This document shows, in pieces, positions 7,073 through 11,776 of a DNA stretch of 11,776 bases (position 1 is the first letter of the stretch; each line of letters opens with the position of its first letter). The notes beneath the pieces are model-generated. The model searched no databases and had not been told where the DNA came from. It was given only the letters and a program-made list of their open reading frames with translations. The position numbers were made by a program, and so were the translations under genes. The DNA is from an uncultured Lachnospiraceae bacterium (lineage in GTDB: Bacteria > Bacillota > Clostridia > Lachnospirales > Lachnospiraceae), in contig CAJUJR010000089.1 in assembly GCA_910586605.1 (NCBI GenBank), forward strand, positions 1-11,776, read 5' to 3'.

Positions 7073-7501
7073 ATGGTAGATAAAATAAAAGGATTAGAAA
7101 TAGACGCATTAGCTTTAGACAATATGGTAACAGAATCAGAAGTAATGGCAAATACAAATTCCTTTAATATTAGTTGGCTGGGATCTTCTGGTGTTACTAA
7201 TGGGGCAGTTGTTGAACAAAAAAATTATGACGGAAAAGGACTTGGCATAGAGGTCGTTGTAACAGGTACACCTACATGGGGAGTAGCATGTGTTATTACA
7301 GTAATCCCTAAAAACTGTGAATTGAAATCAGGAAAAGATAAAGTAGAAATAGCAATTGATGGAGCTAATCTGGGACGAACTTTTTTAAACTATATTACAC
7401 CAAAATCATCATATGCAGGACAAACTGTGAAATTTGCAGTTACTATTGTGGGAGCAGAAGGAGCTATTTTTTATGCCCGTGGCGATATAGGTTCCATGTA
7501 A
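7073..7501 (+). CDS. Unrecognised 142-aa beta-rich protein
   Basis: I do not recognise this protein. ATG 7073 follows AGAAGGAGAATAAAAAG, a strong ribosome binding site. There is no signal peptide or membrane segment. The first 32 or so residues are acidic and helix-like (IKGLEIDALALDNMVTES), which could be a leader or an export/assembly segment. The rest alternates hydrophobic residues in beta fashion with many Gly and Thr (SWLGSSGVTNG, GIEVVVTGTPTWGVACVITV, FAVTIVGAEGAIFYARGD). It has two cysteines, C73 and C82. It is followed after about 97 bases by a lipoprotein gene in the same direction, with no terminator between, so the two are probably one operon. It lies between a dead transposase and a lipoprotein, which hints at an accessory gene. 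A small beta-sandwich (carbohydrate-binding-like, toxin-like or structural) is possible but unproven. Confidence 0.75.
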   Translation: MVDKIKGLEIDALALDNMVTESEVMANTNSFNISWLGSSGVTNGAVVEQKNYDGKGLGIEVVVTGTPTWGVACVITVIPKNCELKSGKDKVEIAIDGANLGRTFLNYITPKSSYAGQTVKFAVTIVGAEGAIFYARGDIGSM

Positions 7502-7598
7502 AATCTTAAATCTGTTAAAAAGGAAGGCAAATATGCGGGAAGGTGTTGATTGTCTGCACCGTCTGTAACGGCATGATGAAAGAGGGGTGAAAGAAAAT

Positions 7599-8417
7599 AT
7601 GGAAAAGAAACGAATACTTTTTTACAGAACCAAACTGTTTACACCACTGATTCTGCTAAGTATTTCATTAGTGATTTTTTCTGGCTGCTCTACAGGAAAG
7701 AAAAAGAATACCAAAATCCAGAATGATGAAAAAGCTGCCAGTCAGGAAATGGAGCAGGCGAATACCAAAGATAACAAACAGTCAGAACAGGATGAAGATC
7801 TAGTTTCATCTCCAATTGATTTTAAACAGTTAAAAACAGTACATAAGAAATCCGAGAATGGGATTTCATATTATAATTTTCATTCAACAAAGGAAATGCC
7901 ATTACCATTAAGTGAATGGGGAAAATTGGATATTGCAACAGAGAAGGGCGCCATTATTCCGGCATATATCCGTTTTACCAGTTTCACAAGAGATACAGAA
8001 AAAATAGCGAAACATATAAAACAGTATTTTAAAGCAAACAATATGAAATCAACATTTCGCTCACAGCCCGAAATTGCCGGTGATGAATATATATTAATGA
8101 AATATGATATCATTATTGGAAAAGATACTCCATTAGAAAAAGGCGACTGTATATTACCTTTGTCTGTTAGATTTCCTATACAGCTATATTCAACCATGCG
8201 AAGTGGAAATTTTGGAGATACTACGGCACAGGAAAGAGAAAATTTAGTGATGGATGTTTCTGTTCTTGATCAAGACATACCATTGGCTGCCGGTACTGCT
8301 ATCGAAAAAGCTGTGCTATGCAGTGTGCCAGAAAATTACACGGCATACGGAATTATGATTCCCTATTTGAATACAGGGGGAACAACACAAGCTTTATGTT
8401 TCAAATTGGAATATTAG
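7599..8417 (+). CDS. Lipoprotein of unknown function
   Basis: This 272-aa protein has a basic N-terminus (MEKKR), a hydrophobic core and a lipobox ending IFSGC, giving lipidated C30. A highly charged Lys/Gln/Glu/Asp-rich tether (about 31-70) follows. The C-terminal 200 residues look like one or two beta-rich domains, with motifs LPLSEWGKLDIATEKG, PAYIRFTSFTR and a final LCFKLEY. I see no catalytic motif. ATG 7599 is preferred, with AGAGGGGTGA upstream; an in-frame GTG at 7587 lies inside that site. It follows the unknown 142-aa gene on the same strand and is closed by a hairpin terminator, suggesting a two-gene unit in which the lipoprotein may display or receive the first product. The 97-base gap holds only short open stretches. 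Confidence 0.78.
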   Translation: MEKKRILFYRTKLFTPLILLSISLVIFSGCSTGKKKNTKIQNDEKAASQEMEQANTKDNKQSEQDEDLVSSPIDFKQLKTVHKKSENGISYYNFHSTKEMPLPLSEWGKLDIATEKGAIIPAYIRFTSFTRDTEKIAKHIKQYFKANNMKSTFRSQPEIAGDEYILMKYDIIIGKDTPLEKGDCILPLSVRFPIQLYSTMRSGNFGDTTAQERENLVMDVSVLDQDIPLAAGTAIEKAVLCSVPENYTAYGIMIPYLNTGGTTQALCFKLEY

Positions 8418-8426
8418 TTAACAAGC

Positions 8427-8462
8427 GGGAAGCCACATCAATACTGGCTTCCCACTGTTTTT
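8427..8462 (+). terminator. Terminator of the lipoprotein operon
   Basis: GGGAAGCCA (8427-8435) pairs perfectly with TGGCTTCCC (8445-8453) around a 9-base loop and is followed by ACTGTTTTTC. It also sits downstream of the convergent MATE gene on the other strand. Confidence 0.8.
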
Positions 8463-8506
8463 CACCCACTTTGGCTTCCAGACCAAACCAGAAGGGTTGG
8501 AAACTA

Positions 8507-8550
8507 ATATCCTACGCAATCTGCATAAGTTATTTTCCTACAGTTCCTTA
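8507..8550 (-). repeat. Diverged solo end of the 156-bp foldback element
   Basis: Read on the minus strand, TAAGGAACTGTA (8550-8539) is identical to the target triplet plus terminal bases of the two complete elements at 10188 and 11401. About 15 bases further in, GCAGATTGCGTAGGATATT matches their GTCAGTTTGCGCTGGATATT at most positions. The overall length to GGATATT agrees to within one base, but the middle is diverged. No opposite end (CAGTTCCTAA) follows. The TAA is at the same time the stop codon of the MATE gene. Confidence 0.5.
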
Positions 8551-9897
8551 TTCAAAATTTTTAAAATATTTCCGGTATGTAACTATAAATAATACAACCG
8601 AAAGAAATGCTGACAAATAGTCCGTTACCGGCTGTGCCATTGCAATCATCCTTGCAGTGTCAAAGATACGGCTAAATACAAATAAAATCGGCATATAAAG
8701 CAGCCCCTGCCTGCTGACAGATAAAATCAGGGATGGAATTGCAGCGCCTGTTGACTGAATTGCATTTATCATTACAAATAAAATGCCAATAATCGGACCA
8801 GATAAAATGTAAATCCGCGCAAAAGACATCCCGAAATCAAAGGCGTCAGGATTATCCAAAAATGCGGTTACCAAAGGGCCTGCACCATAATAGCAGATTG
8901 CAGTCATAACCAAGCTCAGGCAAAAAGCAAGCCCCAGGGAAAATGTCAGCACTTTCATGTAACGCTCCTTGTTTCTTGCGCCAAAACAATAGCCAAGCAG
9001 CGGCTGGATTCCTGTCCCAAGCCCAATCAAAAGCATAACTACAATCATATTTACTTTCATCGCCACGCCAAGCCCTGCTACCGCCATATCACCAAAACGT
9101 GTCATAACATTATTGATTAAAATATTGGATACGCTCATTAAAATACTGTTTAACGAAGCCGGAATTCCAATTGACAAAACGCCGGAAGCAATTTGGTTCC
9201 TGACACTGTAGTTTTTGGGATGGATAGAAAGCATAGAACGCTTTGAAATCAAATGGGCAAGGTAAAACACGGCGGAAAAGACATTGCCGATTACTGTTGC
9301 AACTGCTGCACCGGCTACATTCCAGTGAAAGCCAAGAATCATAATAGGATCCAGGACAATGTTCATTAAATTACCAATAATCATCCCTGCCATTGCAGTC
9401 TTTGCCCTTCCTTCAGAACGTATAATATTACTAAAAGTATTGCTGACAATCAAAAAAGGGATTCCAACTGCTACAATATCCAGATACTGGGAAACATATT
9501 CCATTGTATCATTGCTGGCACCTACCATAACAGAAATTGGCTTTACAAAAACCCAGATAAAAACCATAGCAAAAATGCCAATTACAAGGCCTGTCCAAAA
9601 ACAAAAAGAAGAAACCTGCTTCGCCTTCTCACCTTTCCCCTGCCCAAGCATTCTTGATATCAGAGAGGTTCCCCCTATCCCAAATAACATGCCTACAGCC
9701 ATAAAAATTAAAAACACCGGCGTTACAATAGACACTGCCGCAACCATATAAGCATCCTTTGTCTGCCCAATAAAAAAGGTGTCTGCCAAATTATACAGCA
9801 GCACCATAATCATGCTGATTATAGAAGGAATAATGTTACTGATTACCGCCTTTGGCACAGGGGCATTTTCAAAAATTTCAATTGTTTTATCTTTCAT
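8548..9897 (-). CDS. MATE-family multidrug/cation antiporter
   Basis: This 449-aa inner-membrane efflux protein has about 12 hydrophobic helices in two similar halves, the length and layout of MATE transporters, which expel drugs or metabolites in exchange for Na+ or H+. Family-like features include YNLADTFFIG in helix 1, VTPVFLIFMAVGMLFGIGG, SRMLGQGKGEKA in the loop after helix 2, and the second-half counterparts GLGVAMKVNM and GTGIQPLLGYCFGARN. ATG 9897 is chosen because AAAGGAGCGAT lies 9 bases upstream; an in-frame TTG at 9990 would add 31 unlikely residues and run through a hairpin. The gene faces away from metF and has a leader with a terminator-like hairpin. Its stop codon coincides with the TAA adjoining a diverged repeat end. 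Confidence 0.9.
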   Translation of the reverse strand: MKDKTIEIFENAPVPKAVISNIIPSIISMIMVLLYNLADTFFIGQTKDAYMVAAVSIVTPVFLIFMAVGMLFGIGGTSLISRMLGQGKGEKAKQVSSFCFWTGLVIGIFAMVFIWVFVKPISVMVGASNDTMEYVSQYLDIVAVGIPFLIVSNTFSNIIRSEGRAKTAMAGMIIGNLMNIVLDPIMILGFHWNVAGAAVATVIGNVFSAVFYLAHLISKRSMLSIHPKNYSVRNQIASGVLSIGIPASLNSILMSVSNILINNVMTRFGDMAVAGLGVAMKVNMIVVMLLIGLGTGIQPLLGYCFGARNKERYMKVLTFSLGLAFCLSLVMTAICYYGAGPLVTAFLDNPDAFDFGMSFARIYILSGPIIGILFVMINAIQSTGAAIPSLILSVSRQGLLYMPILFVFSRIFDTARMIAMAQPVTDYLSAFLSVVLFIVTYRKYFKNFE

Positions 9898-9917
9898 AGC
9901 ATATCGCTCCTTTCGCG

Positions 9918-9960
9918 TAATAAAAGAGAGACTGCCATGCAGTCTCCCTTTTGGAGAAGG
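9918..9960 (-). promoter_or_regulatory. Terminator-like hairpin (possible attenuator) in the MATE leader
   Basis: On the minus strand, GGGAGACTGC (9948-9939), loop ATG, then GCAGTCTCTC (9935-9926) form a 10-pair stem with one G-U, followed by TTTTATTA (9925-9918). It lies directly before the ribosome binding site. CTTCTCC (9958-9952) just upstream could instead pair with GGGAG and open the hairpin. This looks like a conditional terminator inside the leader, as known for some drug-resistance genes. The regulator or ligand is unknown. Confidence 0.55.
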
Positions 9961-10023
9961 TATATTTTTGTTACTTATGGGGTGTAGCAAAAACTATATA
10001 ATGTATTGGGGGTTACGAGTATT

Positions 10024-10032
10024 AGTATAGCA
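10024..10032 (-). promoter_or_regulatory. Extended -10 promoter for the MATE gene
   Basis: The minus strand reads TGCTATACT, matching the extended -10 TGnTATAAT at all but one base. A convincing -35 is lacking. Transcription would start near 10017 and give a leader of about 120 bases containing the terminator-like hairpin. Confidence 0.4.
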
Positions 10033-10168
10033 TTGCCTTCAAATAAATTGTGCCTTAATTCATAATTATTTTTGCATTTCTTTTGTGCATTTTGCCGCTA
10101 GTTTTTTCAGTTTTAAAAAAAATTATTCAGAAAAATAGCCAAAAAAAGCAGCCATGTGTTAAAATCCA

Positions 10169-10177
10169 TGTTATACT
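10169..10177 (+). promoter_or_regulatory. Extended -10 promoter for metF
   Basis: TGTTATACT fits TGnTATAAT with one mismatch; no good -35 is seen. The predicted start near 10184 falls at the TAA into which the foldback element is inserted, so the metF transcript would begin with the element. The region 9961-10187 otherwise holds only AT-rich spacer and the divergent MATE promoter. Confidence 0.35.
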
Positions 10178-10187
10178 AAAATAGTAA

Positions 10188-10343
10188 GGAACTGTAAATA
10201 AATTAATTGTCAGTTTGCGCTGGATATTTCTTTGAGGGTGCATGTCAAAAAACGTAGGCGTAGCGGGCTACGCTGAGGATTTTTGACATGTGCAATCGAA
10301 GAAATAGACAAGCAAAATGATAAAATAATTTATTTACAGTTCC
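10188..10343. mobile_element. MITE-like 156-bp foldback element, copy 1
   Basis: This is a 156-bp imperfect palindrome with terminal inverted repeats GGAACTGTAAATAAATT, flanked by a TAA direct duplication (10185-10187 and 10344-10346). Inner perfect arms are CATGTCAAAAA (10241-10251) with TTTTTGACATG (10280-10290), and GCGTAG/CTACGC at the exact centre (10258-10273). The two halves match along most of their length, so the RNA would fold into one long hairpin. It encodes no protein. It is a non-autonomous element needing a transposase elsewhere; a 3-bp TAA target is seen for some IS5-group elements, but no parent is identified. It separates the putative metF promoter from the gene. Confidence 0.9.
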
Positions 10344-10346
10344 TAA

Positions 10347-10457
10347 CTATAAAAAAGAAAGGAAAATATGCAAACACATACCTAATCTTTTGTGCTTGCG
10401 CCACAGGCTGCCAGAGCACGTTAAAACTGCCCTTTTGCCTATGGCTTGGTATAACCT
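10347..10457 (+). other. metF leader region
   Basis: These 111 bases lie between the foldback element and metF. GTGCT (10392-10396) and AGCAC (10415-10419) can pair around a GC-rich loop, but no known SAM or folate riboswitch signature was recognised. AGAAAGGAAAAT followed by ATG at 10368 opens only a five-codon frame. There is no strong ribosome binding site before metF. Confidence 0.35.
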
Positions 10458-11309
10458 ATGATAAATGACTTACTAAACAAGACAAAAACAACTCTTTCCT
10501 TTGAAGTCTTTCCACCCAAAACAGAGGATGAGTTCCAAGATGTTTTTAGCAGGCTGGATGCCCTCGCCGCCTTGAAGCCTGATTTTATTAGCTGTACATA
10601 TGGCGCTGGAGGTTCTAAATCCGGAAAGACAGTTGAAATTGCCTCCTACATCCAACACACGCTTCATATTGATGCCATTGCCCACATCACCTGTGTTGGC
10701 TTCCGTAAATCCGATTTGGAAAAAAATTGCAAAATGTTGGAAAAAGAAGGGATACACCATGTGCTTGCCCTGCGTGGTGACAGGCCGAAGCTAATGACAG
10801 ACGAACAGTTCAAAAACAGGGAGTTTTTTTATGCCGCAGATATGATTCATTACCTTAAAGAACACACTTCCTTAAGAATTGCAGGCGCATGCTACCCTGA
10901 AAAACATTTTGAGGCGGAAAGCATGGAATCGGACTTAGTACACCTGAAAGAAAAAGTAGAAGCAGGCGCATGCTTCCTAATTTCCCAACTCTTCTTCCGT
11001 AATGATGTTTTTTACCGGTTTCAGGAGCGGGCATCTGCTCTTGGGATAAATGTCCCGATCTGTGCAGGTATCATGCCAATTACATCGGCTAAGCAAATTG
11101 GGACAAGTGTCAGCTTATCTGGTTCTTCCGTCCCAAAAGAACTTTCTGACATCATTGCAAATTATGGGGAAAAACCAGAAGAAATGCGGAAAGCCGGCAT
11201 TGATTATGCTGTGCGGCAAATCCGTGGATTACAGGAGCATGGGGTAGACGGCATCCATATCTATACCATGAACCGCCCCAAAATGGTGGAAGAAATCATC
11301 CACAGCTAA
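10458..11309 (+). CDS. metF: 5,10-methylenetetrahydrofolate reductase
   Basis: This 283-aa flavoenzyme reduces 5,10-methylene-THF to 5-methyl-THF, the methyl donor for methionine synthesis (and in acetogens the methyl branch of the Wood-Ljungdahl pathway). It is a TIM-barrel protein of nearly the same length as bacterial MetF. Motifs in order are SFEVFPPKTEDE near the N-terminus, SCTYGAGGS, HITCVG, LALRGDRP (flavin/folate site), AGACYPEKH, AGACFLISQLFF and PICAGIMPITS. ATG 10458 is the only start, because an in-frame TAA lies just upstream. A ribosome binding site is weak or absent, which may lower expression. Two direct copies of the foldback element flank the gene. It ends 7 bases before the stop of the broken convergent ORF; no separate terminator is seen, but the second element's hairpin lies about 90 bases downstream. 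Confidence 0.95.
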   Translation: MINDLLNKTKTTLSFEVFPPKTEDEFQDVFSRLDALAALKPDFISCTYGAGGSKSGKTVEIASYIQHTLHIDAIAHITCVGFRKSDLEKNCKMLEKEGIHHVLALRGDRPKLMTDEQFKNREFFYAADMIHYLKEHTSLRIAGACYPEKHFEAESMESDLVHLKEKVEAGACFLISQLFFRNDVFYRFQERASALGINVPICAGIMPITSAKQIGTSVSLSGSSVPKELSDIIANYGEKPEEMRKAGIDYAVRQIRGLQEHGVDGIHIYTMNRPKMVEEIIHS

Positions 11310-11316
11310 TGATATC

Positions 11317-11679
11317 TTATAAAATCCTGATACGGCATTTCCTGTTCTCCCGACCGTGGTTATATACCATCTTTATTTTCTCCAATCGGGATTTAGATAA
11401 GGAACTGTAAATAAATTAATTGTCAGTTTGCGCTGGATATTTCTTTGAGGGTGCATGTCAAAAAACGTAGGCGTAGCGGGCTACGCTGAGGATTTTTGAT
11501 ATGTGCAATCGAAAAAATAGACAAGCAAAATGATAAAATAATTTATTTACAGTTCCTAAATCCCGGATTGAGAGGGCAGGTAAAAGATAACGCCACCGCT
11601 CCTTGCCCCGATAAAAGTCTGTATACTGTTCTCGCACGACTTCAAGCAGACAGCCAATAAACATCGCTTTTTTATTCAA
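11317..11679 (-). pseudogene. Small ORF split by foldback element copy 2
   Basis: From TTG 11679 (AGGAGAAGG at 11700-11692 upstream) the minus frame runs 41 codons to the TTA that forms the target duplication at 11557-11559. Removing the 156-bp element and one duplicate joins it in frame to 26 further codons ending at TAA 11319-11317, giving a 67-aa basic product. The first part reads MFIGCLLEVVREQYTDFYRG and RWRYLLPALSIRDL; the second SKSRLEKIKMVYNHGREN. I do not recognise the family. With the element in place, the frame continues into it and ends after 73 codons. The start is uncertain because TTG is rare and the spacing of 12 or more bases is long. Confidence 0.45.
11401..11556. mobile_element. 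MITE-like 156-bp foldback element, copy 2
   Basis: It is identical to copy 1 (10188-10343) except for two bases, in the same orientation, and flanked by TAA duplications at 11398-11400 and 11557-11559. The target is itself a short inverted repeat: CAATCGGGATTTA before and TAAATCCCGGATTG after, so the element sits in the loop of an older hairpin. The near identity of the copies implies recent movement. Recombination between the two direct copies would remove 1,213 bp including metF. Confidence 0.9.
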
Positions 11680-11723
11680 TGGACGTATTTACCTTCTCCT
11701 TTTTTATCTATTGATTATTTAAT

Positions 11724-11776
11724 TGTTACTATTCACAGCCAATCGTAGCCGGACTTAAGGAAATAAAAAATATCTT
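11724..11776 (-). repeat. Right arm of the 53-bp terminal inverted repeat
   Basis: This is the reverse complement of 13-65 with one mismatch and runs to the last base of the window, so its outer limit is unknown. It lies about 25 bases upstream of the ribosome binding site of the split minus-strand ORF. Confidence 0.9.

Noticed and set aside
7502..7598. Short frames between the 142-aa gene and the lipoprotein, including an 11-codon ATG frame at 7533 and an open stretch reading KVLIVCTVCNGMMKEG.
   Set aside because: They are too short to judge, and the second lacks a sensible start. It could be a leader peptide or a relic, but nothing supports either.
9898..9990. Longer MATE start at TTG 9990 adding 31 residues.
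   Set aside because: TTG without a ribosome binding site, reading through the leader hairpin, is less likely than ATG 9897, which has AAAGGAG at good spacing and gives the usual MATE length.
10283..10468. A 61-codon plus-strand frame running out of element copy 1 toward metF.
   Set aside because: It starts inside the hairpin element, has no ribosome binding site and overlaps the metF start. It is most likely accidental.

Overview
The window looks like a low-GC Gram-positive chromosome segment, most likely a gut Clostridia (Lachnospiraceae-type). The signs are strong AGGAGG-type ribosome binding sites, A/T-rich codon use, an AgrC/LytTR two-component pair, lipoproteins with short Lys/Arg-rich signal peptides, and a Clostridia-like IS4-type transposase remnant. 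The species cannot be named from the sequence alone.

Layout from left to right: (1) One arm of a 53-bp inverted repeat (13-65), whose partner is at the other end of the window (11724-11776). (2) 349-2491: an AgrC-like membrane histidine kinase and a LytTR response regulator, closed by a hairpin terminator. (3) 2711-4353: an ABC transporter ATPase and an ABC-2 permease, with their own extended -10 promoter and a TACCA repeat that could be a LytTR site. Together these four genes look like a peptide-sensing and export/immunity module without agrB or a convincing signal-peptide gene; a 45-codon Cys-containing ORF lies between the two gene pairs. (4) 4519-5439: a DHH-family phosphoesterase, convergent with a DUF4352-like lipoprotein gene (5509-6096, minus). 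(5) 6301-6830: a decayed, internally deleted IS4-type transposase. (6) 7073-8417: a two-gene unit with a good promoter, encoding an unrecognised 142-aa beta-rich protein and a lipoprotein. (7) 8548-9897 (minus): a MATE-family efflux protein, with a terminator-like hairpin in its leader that suggests attenuation. (8) 10458-11309: metF (5,10-methylenetetrahydrofolate reductase), divergent from the MATE gene.

The right third is shaped by a 156-bp foldback (MITE-like) element. Two nearly identical copies, each flanked by a TAA duplication, bracket metF. The first sits at the predicted metF transcription start. The second splits a small minus-strand ORF whose frame is restored when the element and one TAA are removed. 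A third, diverged end of the same family starts at the MATE stop codon, where the TAA stop coincides with the target triplet.

The core genes (DHH, MATE, metF, two-component/ABC) are ordinary. The interest lies in the mobile-repeat architecture, the orphan signalling module, the unknown 142-aa protein and lipoprotein pair, and the MATE leader. No tRNA, rRNA or CRISPR array is visible.
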